From Eurosta solidaginis (lineage: Eukaryota; Arthropoda; Insecta; Diptera; Tephritidae): a DNA stretch of 64,000 bases. The translations under genes and the position numbers were made by a program. The DNA lies in NCBI RefSeq assembly GCF_040869045.1, contig NC_090320.1, positions 243,846,978 through 243,910,977 of the forward strand, given 5' to 3'. Positions 22,830-33,489 of the stretch are shown piece by piece (the stretch's first letter is position 1; every line of letters starts with the position of its first letter). The notes under the pieces are model-generated. The model did not search any database, was not told the DNA's origin, and saw only the letters and a list, made by a program, of their open reading frames with translations.

Positions 22830-23105
22830 TTTGTATAGACGAAAGTTAACCGATATCGCGCCATCGATTTTTCGATAGGATTTGGGCTCAGCAAAAAAAG
22901 TTCCACTACGCATACCCAAAAAAATAATTTTCGAGCCTGCGAAGAAAAAATGGCGAATGGGTAAATTTTTCGACCAAAACACTCCCCAAAAACCCAAAAA
23001 ATATTTTTCTTTTCAAAAAACTGTAATCGTCAACGTTTTTACAACAGTTTTTCAAAAAACTGTAATCGTCAACGTTTTTACAACAGTTTTTTGAAAAAAA
23101 AAATA
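22830..23105 (+). mobile_element. Partial copy of the GGGTGGGTCG TIR element
   Basis: Starts with a diverged end (CTGGGTCGATTTGTATAGACG), then ACGAAAGTTAACCGATATCG and CCATCGATTTTTCG, matching the left end at 49602 and the reversed right end at 52454. After AATTTTCGAGCCTGCGAAG it diverges into a segment with two tandem copies of a ~40-bp block containing AAAACTGTAATCGTCAACG. The right end is missing. Confidence 0.7.
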
Positions 23106-23119
23106 TTTAAAAAATATCC

Positions 23120-24440
23120 AGCAGGAGAAACCTTGTACAAAGTATCTAGGAATCATTCTAGGCAATAAGTTGTCGTGGAAACTAAACGTGGAGGAGAGAG
23201 TGAAGAAGGCCTCGCCGGCACCTTATATGTATAAAAGAATGCTACTGCTAATGTACGTGGGGTCTATCGCCCTCTCGCTCTTATGGGTATTTACAGTGTA
23301 TGTAAAGCCTATCCTATACTATGGAGTCCACAAAAAAAAATCCTACCTCAAAAAATTAGTGGGTGTATGCAGGCTATTAATGCTTAGCACCCAAATGGCA
23401 GACGAGGCGATACACGTGTACACTGATGGTTCCAAAATAATGGCAGGAGTGGGGTCTGCGATATACTGTGCTGGTCTGCAAATAAAACAAACTGCCAGAT
23501 CACTGTAGTGTTTTTCAGGCGACGTAATAGCCGTAACCAAATTAGTGGAAACACTGCAAAAAAATAGTTTAAACCGCAGCACATTAAACTTTTATAGTGA
23601 TGGCCAAGCAGCATCTAAGGTAAAAATCGCGCATAGCACAGCATCTTAAAGTGTACAAGCAATTCTTGGCAAGAATCGGGATAGGGATGGACGAAATTAA
23701 GAGAAGGTGAGAATTGCACATGATCGGCTGCGCAGGAAAATCATGGATCCAAGCGCGGGGCTGCAAAGTGTGGAAGATCATGTACGAGTCTTACGACCTT
23801 ATATTAATAAAGTTACTCGTATCATTAAAAAGAGAGGAATGTTGGCTCATGACGGGTATTCTGACTGGACGCTGCCTTCTGACATCACAAGTTTTCCTAG
23901 ATGGCGATAGCAGATGAAGAAAGTTCTGACTGGACGCTGCCTTCTGACATCACAAGTTTTCCTAGATGGCGATAGCAGATGAAGAAAGTGCGGTCGCTAG
24001 GTTAAGATAACAACTATAAGGAGCAATACAGATCACAGATCTAGAAGCAGCAAGCGGCATTGATCATAGATCGATCATGTTCAGGTCTTACGACCGTAAA
24101 TTAATAAAGTTACTCATAAAAAAAAGAGAGAATTGTAGGTTCATGACGGGTGTTCTGATTGGACGCTGCATTCTAAGTTTTAAATTAGACCTAGTTGCCG
24201 ATAGGAGATGCGCTTGCTAGGTTAAGAAAACGGCTATAAAGAGTAATACAGATCTAAGATATAGAAGCAGCAAGCGGTATAGGTCCTAGAAAGATTCTTG
24301 TATTTGTCACGAGGACGGAGCCATTTTATATTATAGGTCCTGAATTTTAATAGGGGTTTTCAGTTTGGTAGTTCTGGTGACACTATGTTCTCATTTACTT
24401 TATGTAAAGTGCTGCCCGGTTCAACCTAAGCTAACCTTGG
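23120..24440 (+). pseudogene. LOA-like LINE, internally deleted and partly reduplicated
   Basis: Peptides in order are KYLGIILGNKLSW (RT), VYVKPILYYGV, IHVYTDGSKIMAGVGSAIY (RNase H start), FYSDGQAAS, then HMIGCAGKSWIQARGCKV and LMTGILTGRCLL from the C-terminal part. Large pieces between these are deleted. The C-terminal coding part is then repeated: 23863-23925 recurs at about 23927-23990, and diverged copies follow to about 24300. It ends at about 24415-24440 with a GGTTCAACCTAAGCTAACC tail, the family 3' end. Clearly inactive. Confidence 0.7.
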
Positions 24441-25000
24441 TGTTTATGTATTGGAATGATTTTCCGTCATAGTTTATACAATTTTGCTAAGAGTAAATCG
24501 AGTTACAGTGTTGTGCCATCTTCAGTGTCATAACGAAATATTACACTGAAGATGGAACAACACCGAAACCGGCTTGTTTCGATAGCTCTTTTAAATATCG
24601 CAAACTATCGATAGTTCCAACTCCCTTTTATAACTTCGAGAAATCTACACAATATTAAGAAAAAAATATTTTCTAATCCCAAATTTAACTCTCATTTTAA
24701 TTATTATTACGTGCCCTCTGATAGACAAAACGAGGGTCGTGCGCAAGGGGGGTTTTGAGGGTTCAAACCCTCCCCCAATGGGCTTATAACGACTGAATTT
24801 TTTTCATATAAAGTTGTAGATGGAAGAGTGCATTTGTTGACTGATAGCCAATAAATATGGTAAATGTTTCTCTTTACTCGCGTTTCTATTAATTTTTATC
24901 GCAAAACTAGTCTTGACAATAACGGATGCTTACTATGAGCTATGAGCTTCGATATGTTCATATGTTTGTGATGTTTTCTCTCATTTCTTCTCTTTTACAG
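24441..25000. other. No gene; contains a small hairpin
   Basis: 24510-24528 (GTTGTGCCATCTTCAGTGT) pairs with 24543-24561, with one mismatch and a 14-base loop. At 24745-24775 a GGGTTCAAACCC palindrome resembles a tRNA T-arm, but no tRNA body surrounds it. Confidence 0.5.
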
Positions 25001-25008
25001 CTTAAAAT

Positions 25009-25201
25009 CATAGCGGAACTATACAAGGTGGCAGCACGGGACAGCTGATTTGTACTTTTTTATTTTGATTTGAAACATCAACTTCCGGCGCAGTACGATT
25101 TTGACATTAGTCCATCGAATTTACAAAAACAAAGTACATGGTAATTTTATTTATGTTTGTAGGTATGTCACCATGCTGCCACCTTGTATGGTTCCGCCAT
25201 G
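25009..25201. mobile_element. hAT-like MITE, copy 2 (CATAGCGGAA ends)
   Basis: 193 bp, inverted relative to copy 1 at 3201-3385. Ends are CATAGCGGAACTATACAAGG and, reversed, CATGGCGGAACCATACAAGG. The 8-bp TSD has one mismatch: CTTAAAAT (25001-25008) and GTTAAAAT (25202-25209). Non-coding. Confidence 0.85.
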
Positions 25202-25209
25202 GTTAAAAT

Positions 25210-26525
25210 TGACCACTTCTGTTTTTCCCGCTTCAATTTCGGTCAAGATTTGCTAACAGGGTAGTTGCATCTAAAACATGAAGAGGAAACATAACAACAA
25301 CATTAACATCATCAACAACAGCTTGCGAACGATTTGGTAAGAACAACTCCATTGATAAAGACTGGCTGTAGGTTGTAAATTATAATTTTTTTTTTAATTA
25401 TTATATAATACGTTTTTAATGTACAATTACAAAATTTTTATGTCGTTTTTTTTTTGTGAACGATAAGTAATTTTAATTTTATTGGTTAATAACTTTACTG
25501 TGTTTTAAGTATAATATAACGACGAAGTTTTTGCTGATTAGATTAGGAGTTTATTGGCGGTTTGTACGTAATTGTTCAATATATCACCTTTTTTAAGTTT
25601 ATTTTTAAATACACTGTTTTACATACCTATGTAAAAGAAAGATTAAGAATATGGATAATATTAAGAGTAATAGTGAGATAGACTTGGAAAAGAGCAAGGA
25701 GGGAAGAGTAAAACGAAAAGCGGGAAGATTTGCGGAAGAATGAAAAGGATAGGGAAATTGATTTAGTGGATTAAGGTAAACTAGAAAATGCGGAGGGGAG
25801 AGGAATATGGTTAAACAGAGGAAAGGCAGGTGCATATAAAGGGAAAGTCAGAACAATTTCTGTTGGGTTTGAAAATGCAACTGGGAATATTTCATGTTTG
25901 TCTAAACGTTTCCAGGATTAGCCAGAACTGTTTAAAATAAAGTTCTGATAAGCCAGCGTATTTTTTTCGTCATCAGGTAAATCTATAAGCTCTGATTTAT
26001 TGAAGCATCGTTACTGTAGAACCTCTTGCGCTATATATTTTTACACCAGTCGCCTCTTGCTGATCAATGAGCCTACCTCAACGCTTAGTTTACATAGATA
26101 AATGTTAGGTCTTCAGACCGTTTCACGAATTTCGTATTTCAAGCCTCCCAGATACTCAACGTCAACTTCGTGATATTGTTGCAGATCCTCAATTATCTCA
26201 TTAACGTTAGCAGTATGTTTCCATATTCCTTAGTTGGCGACAACGTTATACTCTGAAGATCCGCAGACGTTATTTTCCTGCACGTTACTTCATAATTCAG
26301 AAAGGTAGTAATGTGGTATTATTTTATAATAATAACATTAAAATAATTAAAAACTATTAGTTGGGCAGGACGTTATGATGTCGTTTTTGCTTTAAAAGTT
26401 CGGTTGGTTGAAGTCCCTTATGCGCAAACGAATACATTCTGTTAAATTGCAAATCAGATGAAAAAAATAAAGCTGTTTCACTCAAAAAGAAGATCGAAAA
26501 CTACAATTTTGTTATTTTACTGGTT
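25210..26525. other. No gene; purine-rich stretch
   Basis: About 25650-25850 is strongly purine-rich on the plus strand (repeated GGAAGA/GAAAAG words). It resembles 21690-21780 in composition only. A 76-codon antisense frame there is a composition artefact. Confidence 0.45.
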
Positions 26526-26529
26526 TTCC

Positions 26530-27215
26530 ATTGCAAGATCCTCTTACTATAGATGCTGCACCTAGAGCACTTCAGTCTAAAGCCACCGATCTTTCAAATG
26601 CCTTCAAAAGTTTGACAATTTGTAAGATTGTGTGAAAATTTGTCTAGAAGAATTTGAAAAGGTATCGACATGAACATGAAAATTTAAATATGGAAGCGAA
26701 TAGTCACCATCACCCCTGAATTTTCTAAAACTCGCCAGAGTGTGGTAAAACTCTATTTTGATGAGCTTTGAGAAGATGAGCGTCTCCAAGATTTGGAAAG
26801 TTTGTTCAAGGTGAACATAGTTTATCGAGTATTGAACATCATTATAAACCAACTGAAATCGCGTTTCAATCCAAGGAATGAAATTGTTCCAAATTCCAGT
26901 GTTTACAGCCTTCCACCTTAAAAATGTTTAATGACACTGGTATTTTAAAAAAAGCTCTAGAATTTATTGAGATACATAAAAAAAACATATCTGAATCATT
27001 GCCAGAGAGATTCTCAGTTTTCGATCCACTTTGACAGACGAAATAGACAAATCGTCGTGTATTAGAGACATCGCTGATTTATTAATAATAAAAAAATAAT
27101 TTTTCGTCTTGCAGCTTTCCTGAAGTATGCACTGCATTACTGTTTTTTCTTACAATTCCTCTGACTACAGCTAGTACTGAACGATCATTTTTAAACCTAA
27201 AGGTCTAATTCAGAC
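26530..27215 (+). pseudogene. hAT transposase remnant (ZMYM1/TTF-type)
   Basis: Short conserved peptides in order are LQDPLTIDAAPRALQSKA with NAFKSLT (about 26538-26625), EIVPNSSVYSLPP (about 26880), then LTDEIDKSSCIRDIADLL (about 27030) and FPEVCTALLLFFLTIPLTTAS followed by TERSFLNLKV (about 27118-27210). The last is the hAT C-terminal dimerisation segment, whose family form is LL-IP-S-A--ERSFS-LK. Stops and shifts break every frame. The family normally carries an N-terminal zinc finger and an RNase H-like core, which are not visible here. Confidence 0.6.
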
Positions 27216-27631
27216 GTCGGCAAAATGAAAATGCAGATGTGTTAGTGAGAGCGCGATGATCGCGCACATCATTTCATGCATCGTTTTGCGTTGTTCATTC
27301 GCTCATTAGCAAGCAATTTAAATAAATTTTTAAATTTATTTAAATTAAAATTATATATTTTTTTTCAATTCTTTCAATTCTACTCAGTAAAATAATGGTT
27401 TATCCTAAGATACATTTTTTTGCAGAATATACACCCCCTAATACAAATTTTTGTTAACTCATAATATACATATGGACAATATTCGACATTGAGAGCGACG
27501 CACACAATCGATGTTACTGCGCCAAATGCTCAGCGACTACTAAACTAAAGATAATAAGAATACGTGTGAATTGAGTGCGAACAATTGTTTTACTATTTAC
27601 CGACATCTGGTCTAATTATACAGTACATATG

Positions 27632-27704
27632 TAGCCCGGGGCGTGAACCCAGGATCTTCGGTGGGGTAGGCAGAGCACGCTACCATCACACCATGGCGGC
27701 TGCC
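27632..27704 (-). mobile_element. tRNA-derived SINE, 5' head fragment
   Basis: Reverse complement carries the tRNA-like head with GTGGTGTGATGGTAGCG (box A region) and a B-box-like GGGTTCACGCC, matching 60190-60268. The body and tail are missing. Confidence 0.7.
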
Positions 27705-28478
27705 TATATAATTTATTCTTGATTAATTACGCTTCATTACTGCTATCAACCAGTATAAACAGCTGCTGGTTTTGGTGGTACCACCCTGGAGATTTTTTTC
27801 AACTCCACCTCAACTCAATTGGAGAAATGTGTTGAATATTCATTTGAGAACCGTACATTTCTCAAACTCTCTCAAAATTAGGATAACAATTGGAAAATAT
27901 TAATGACGTTGGAGATCAACTCGGAAACTTTTAATTTCACAAAATTCTCAAAGGTTGGATAGTGATTGGAGAATGTAGTTGGATATCAACTCGAGAACTA
28001 TCTGATTTAAGAATAATTAAATAAAGATATTGGACATCACTTCCGGAACTAGATATATATTTCGCTGGAGAATCTTTGCTTTTCCTGTTTGTTGAGTAAA
28101 CAAAATCCAGCCATTGCCGTATCAACAAATTATGTAGATAATAAAAAAAACCAATGTTGCCGCACGAAAAAGCATACCCCAAAGGCGGCCTTATACTGTG
28201 ACTGAAAAACTGCTCAGTACTTTAACTGGAGCTTAAAATTTGACGAGAGTTTAAGTAAACTTAGTTTAAGGTAAGCTTAACCAATTACTGAAAAACCGGG
28301 CCTCAGAGGAACAGGCATCTGCCTTTACACCAGCATGAGGCATGAATGTTGGAGATTTCAAATTCAAACCACAGCTCCAGTAAAGCTAGCAGATGAAGAA
28401 GTGAAATTCGGAAACATGTCCTAGTAACCATCGCCGTTTTTCTCTAACATGAATAACAAAGAAATGTATAAAGCAATA
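27705..28478. other. No recognisable gene
   Basis: Contains loosely repeated TTGGAGA-CAACTC phrases (27870-28050, e.g. GACGTTGGAGATCAACTCGG and AGTTGGATATCAACTCGAG), perhaps an old local duplication. No gene. Confidence 0.4.
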
Positions 28479-28479
28479 T

Positions 28480-28768
28480 GAGCTGGTTAGGGAGTTAGAA
28501 TAGGTATGATTGTCGTAAGACGCGACTAAAATACCAAATAGATTCAAGGGGTTGTGTAACGCAACCCTTTCAGGTTGCCAGCGCAATATATAGCTTCTGC
28601 AAACCCAATTGTTAACCTCACCTATGTAACAGCCGAGGCTCTGGCGACCCTGAACTCCTCATGGATCTAGGGGGTGTGAGGGCGGGATGGCCCAGAAGGT
28701 CGCATGTGGTCATAACAAATCGTTCCCGAGATGGCCGGGCTTGATACCGGAACGTACCGGATCTGCAT
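28480..28768 (+). mobile_element. SINE-like repeat, copy c
   Basis: Starts at about AGCTGGTTAGGGAGTTAGAA and includes GATTCAAGGGGTTGTGTAAC, GGCTCTGGCGACC and GATACCGGAACGTACCGGAT. It stops before the (CAA)n tail. Same orientation as copy b. No TSD seen. Confidence 0.75.
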
Positions 28769-31700
28769 ATATGTACGTTTTTACACTTTCGAATATATAA
28801 AAAAAATATTTTTGTTGTTATATCGGCCTACTGATTTGTAAGATAGCATCGAGCTCAAGGCCTAGGTTTGGCAGTTGTCTAAATTTTTTTCTTTCTTCTA
28901 TTCTATTTAAAAAAAATTTTTCATTCAAAACAAAAAATTTAACAATAATAAAATAAAATAATTATTGTGACGCCTTGAACTCGAATCGAACCCGCGATCT
29001 AAAAAAAAATTTTTTTATTTTACAAAAATTCTAAAAATTTAACGCCTTTTGTAATTGCTACATTTGTCAAACTAAAACTTAGGGCTGTCTGCATTCATCT
29101 GAAAGTTTCTGCTTCACAGTGTTCGCCTTGTTTTAAATTTTTTATTACCAAAATCAAACAGTTTTCTGATTTCGAATGTTTTGTTTGTCTTTTTTTATAA
29201 CTTTTCGAAAAATACAAAAGAAAATGATTTATTTAAAAAAAAAATTTGAAAACTTAACGCCATTTTCAATAGTTAAAATTGTCATACTAAAATTTAAGGC
29301 CACTCCCATTCGTCTGGGAGTTACTGTATAATAGTTTCCGACTTAAAAAAATATCATTTTGGGTTTTTAAACTTTTGCCTCCGCACTTAAATTCGCGAAA
29401 TATTTTTAAGTTGTTAGCATTTTTTTCTTTACTGTTTGTTTTTTCTTCTAACGGTATTTTCAGTTTTTTGATTAAAATATGTAATTTTTTTATTTAAAAA
29501 TTTTCGAACATCAAGAAAAAAATTTAAGGATATTCGTCGTGAAGTTGCCGTATAACAATATCAGGTTTTTGTTTTTTTTTTTTTTTTGAACTCCAAAATT
29601 TTTTTTTCTTTCATTCTTTGTTATTTATGCAAAACCCCACTCTAATTCTTTAACATAAAATAAGTTTTTGTGGTTTTGATTACAAAAGTATATTTTCTGT
29701 TTTTTAGTACATATTTTTTTATTTATAAACTTTTTTTAAGTAAAAAAATTTAAATTTTGACCCAAAATCAATAAATTCAATTATATAGAATGAAAACTAA
29801 AAAAAAAAATAAATAGTTTAAAACTCTCATAAAAGGTCCATGCAAATGGGTCTATTAATATTTTTTTTGTGATTTAAAAGTAAAAGTACCTAAATAGGAA
29901 CAAAAAATTATCACGTGCAATCAAGACATTGGCTTTATTTACTTTAATCTAATCGCGCACTTTTTATTATTTTCTTCGTTTTTAAGGATTTTTTGTTGTA
30001 TTTTTATTATTGTTTGAATCACTCACTAACGAACATATGCGCCAGTCAAATATTTGCTTATCTCATTCTAATCTGTTTTGAAGTGTCTTTCTTATTGCCA
30101 TTTGACTCTTACTTAATTGCTTCACGGAACAGATTAAAAATATATTAACCGGTAAGTACATATACTTATATGTATAAACTTATATACATTAGCAGGCATG
30201 CGGAATTCCAACAAAATTTTTTTAAGTACATAATTTTGTTCACAATAATTATTATTTATAATTTTTTACGCACTTCATATACTAACTTGTTTTCTTATTT
30301 TATATTTTTATTTACACAACATATCCGATATATATTTATATTAATTTCGCACCATCACGCGCGAAAAAAATTTAGTAAAAATATTAAGAGAAAAAAAATG
30401 ATTTAATTCAATGGTCCACAAAGCCGCCAACTGTTAGCAGCCGCGATCGAACAACGACTGTGTCACAGCCATATAAACGACAGCTCTTTTATTGCATTTT
30501 TGAGTTATATAGAGTTGAGGTAGGAAAGCCCTAACTAACCACCCTCATACAGTCTCATATTATACAAAAGTGAATAAGTATTAAAAAAAAACTTAGTAAT
30601 AAAGAGCAGCTCAGAACACAAGCAAAGCTTTTTTAATTATATGTTATATATGTAAAAACAGTAAGCCGCTGTCAGACTTCTTAGTTAATATCTGAATGTT
30701 AAGTTAAAAACCGAGTGCATGTTAAAACAAAGTGAGCATCGGTGTATTTAAGTGTGTGAGCGCAACATGCCAACCAACTAGCGTAACTCTTTGCTATGGT
30801 CGCAGTCGTGGCTGTTTGTTAATAGTGCAAGCTAAATCACACAGACCGCAAAAGGCAGTTTAGCGACGTAAATATCACACTGGATCACAAATTCCAATTT
30901 TTTTCTGCACCAGAGACGCCATTATGAAATTCCTATGTAAAATCACCCCCTGATTCCGAAAATCAAGGTTATTTCTAATTCTATGGTAACGTTTTTGAAA
31001 TATTTTCGAATAACGGTTTTTGCAAAAAAAAAAATTGGGTCCACTTAATCATAAATATCTCAAAAACGAATTGAACAATTCCAAAACGGTTTGAATGTTT
31101 TAAAATGTAATAAAATTTTCAATACAATATACAATCTGTGCATACAACACTTTTTGCTAGGCCCTGCAGATTCAAAGATAACGAACAATCATTATGAATT
31201 TTTTAAATTTTTTTGTAAAAATATAAAAAAAATTGTAATTTGCGAGGAAGGATCTCGAAAACTTTTTATTTTTTTGCAGATTTTTTCCCCCTCTAAGCTC
31301 TGTTTTATTACAAAAAAATTAAGCTTTCATTCAACAAAACCGATGAACTAATACAAAAGTTATAAGCATTCAAAGAAATATATCCATATAGTAAAACTTA
31401 AGTAACCTACAAATAATAGCATATGTTCATATGATTCTGTCTTAACTCGATGATCTTATTTTATAATTGGAAACTTTTCGCCATGCTCGTCACTTTCGTC
31501 GCCAAGATTTTGCGTGAAAAATTTTAAATGGGAATGTAGAAAATGAATTTTTAAAGACATATTTACTCCTGAAAGAAAATAAAAAAGTATATTTGATAAA
31601 TACATAAGTAACATATTAGTATATAATTTTCTTAGGCTGGATTTATCTTTCAATTCTTTACACATTTTTTGTTAAAATTTTCCTCGTTCTTGTTTGTTCG

Positions 31701-31930
31701 GAACTGGACGATGGATTCAGATTTAGGGCTATATATTCACATGTAAATTTAAAAATTTTCATACAAATTTTTTGTTTATCGCGCAGATAGGTTTTACAGT
31801 TAACTGACAAAACGGTCTTAAATATGTTTTTTATTTACCCATTTCCGCATAGTTTTTGATTAAGTCGTTCACTATCATCTCGTAGTTAGGACTTTTGTTT
31901 AGTTCTTTGAAATGGTTATTGGTCATCATT
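28769..31930. other. Long AT-rich stretch, no gene seen
   Basis: Homopolymer-rich (T run near 29572-29587). A segment at about 28808-28860 (ATCGGCCTACTGATTTGTAA) recurs at 37066-37125 in a form with GCTGGTTCGAAACG, which resembles a tRNA B box, so both may be remnants of a tRNA-derived repeat. At 30430-30620 a TGTTAGCAGCC start and a downstream AATAAA suggest an LTR, but its ends are not paired. Confidence 0.4.
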
Positions 31931-31934
31931 TTCC

Positions 31935-32453
31935 TTATTTGCGGTTCCGTTTGGAATCCAGTACAACATGATGCCGCCTAATCAGATACGCTGTTGACAA
32001 TAAAACTGGAGCCGGAACTAAAGTTAAATTTGATTTTGGCAATGTAGCTTCCGTTGAATTTAGTTCTGGTAATGACACTGTAGATACGCTCGCATAGGTT
32101 ACTTTTCTTGACTGATCATTAGTAGCGTCCATTGAGTCATCGAGCTCTGTATCATGCTCAAATCTCATTGGAACTATCTGGCTTAGTGCAGCGACCTTTA
32201 AAGAGAGAATGTTGGTAGACGAAAAATTAAAATATTGGTAGAAGTTGGTAGATTTTTTTCCAAGAAAACAATTGCTGCACTTTATATTTGTACAAAACAA
32301 TTCATATTTTATTGTGAAACAAATAAAGAATAGCTTATGCCTATATGATACTTGCTTTTTTTCCTGTATTTTGAGCTTGAAATACTGAGGAAACTTTACC
32401 GATACGTCTAATTGCAACAACAATTTTCCAATGTACCAGTATTCGTCTGCCAC
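31935..32453 (-). other. Unrecognised ORF, 172 codons
   Basis: An uninterrupted minus-strand frame lying downstream of the hAT remnant at 32700-33320 on the same strand. The first half is hydrophobic/aromatic with several Cys. The second half is polar, with DTELDDSMDATNDQS and a Ser/Thr/Pro-rich run. I see no domain. It could be an unconserved tail of the adjacent hAT gene, a piece of an unknown gene, or chance. No start or splice evidence supports it. Confidence 0.2.
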
Positions 32454-32699
32454 AAAATAACCGCCTTTAGCATGTTATCGTTTACTTAAAACTTTTTTAT
32501 TTTCGTTCAAAATTATTCATAAAAAACTGATGAAAATAACACAGGAAAATATTTGCGAGTAGATGACTACTACATTTCGTTCATAAACAAAATTATTTCT
32601 TGTTTGAATTTGTGCACAAATTTTTCAAAATAACAAATTTTCAACAAACAAAAAATTGGCAGAAAAAAACAAATAGAACATCTAGTGCCATATGGGTGT

Positions 32700-33320
32700 T
32701 ATTAAATACAAGGAACAAAATCACGTTCTACAAATTCAAACTCTTTATAAAATCTTATTAATTCAGTTGGAGGCTGAAACAAAGTCCGTCCGATACAATA
32801 CTCTTTTATTAATGTTTGATTGGAAATGCTTGAAATTTTTTATCCATTACGCTTGGCAGTTTTTATGTCGTTCATTATAGAGAAAAACCTTTCTGCGGCT
32901 GCACTACTGTGAGGTAATATTGCTAAGGAGCACATTTATTACTCAAATTTTCGAAAGATTTTCTTCTAGAAAACTCTTTTCAGTTCTCAATTTTATCTAT
33001 CCTTTAAGAATATCGACGGAAAATATCTTTTCTATTTTTTCCTTATCATATAACATTAATGATCGCCATTCGTAGTTAGGAATTTCCATGGAAGTCTTGT
33101 GAAATGGAAAAGCTTTACTTAATCGTTGTCATTTGACTAGATTGAATATTTTTTACATCAAAGTATTCCAAAAGATGTAATTTTTCGTCTTCGAAATTGA
33201 ATTGTTTCTTAAATTCCTTACAAAGGCAAATGTTGGTAGATTTTTGTGCTTTGGTGGTAGAAGTGGTAGAAAATGAAAATGTGCTAAAAAGTTGGTAGAT
33301 CTACCAATAAAGTGGTAAAG
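32700..33320 (-). pseudogene. hAT transposase C-terminal remnant
   Basis: On the minus strand the peptide LPHSSAAAERFFSIMNDIKT followed by AKRNG, a stop, then SNQTLIKEYC is the hAT family C-terminal dimerisation signature (HSSA-AER-FS-MN-IKTKKRN). Upstream (33040-33200) are peptides such as IPNYEWRSLMLYDKEKIEKI and FFDVKNIQSSQM that fit the region before it. Several stops and shifts are present. This is a different hAT lineage from 26530-27215. Confidence 0.65.
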
Positions 33321-33489
33321 TCCGTGCACTGATCTGGATCAGTACTATGAGAGTTGGCAGCACTCAACGAATGTGTACACGTAGTAGGGTGCCCGTTATT
33401 TTCAACCTTTTTTCCCCAAATAGATTCATACAATTTTACTAAAAAAGTTAAAACAAATTATCAAACTATTACCTAGTATTATTAGTTAT

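Noticed and set aside
24546..24569. Second hammerhead-like string (CTGAAGA ... GAAAC)
   Set aside because: Core words occur in order, but there is no stem I pairing and no NUH triplet after GAAAC, so it is probably chance.
24740..24785. GGGTTCAAACCC resembling a tRNA T-arm
   Set aside because: No acceptor, D or anticodon arms around it; a plain palindrome explains it.
30430..30640. Possible LTR (TGTTAGCAGCC ... AATAAA)
   Set aside because: Only one candidate end, no terminal CA pair and no TSD could be established.
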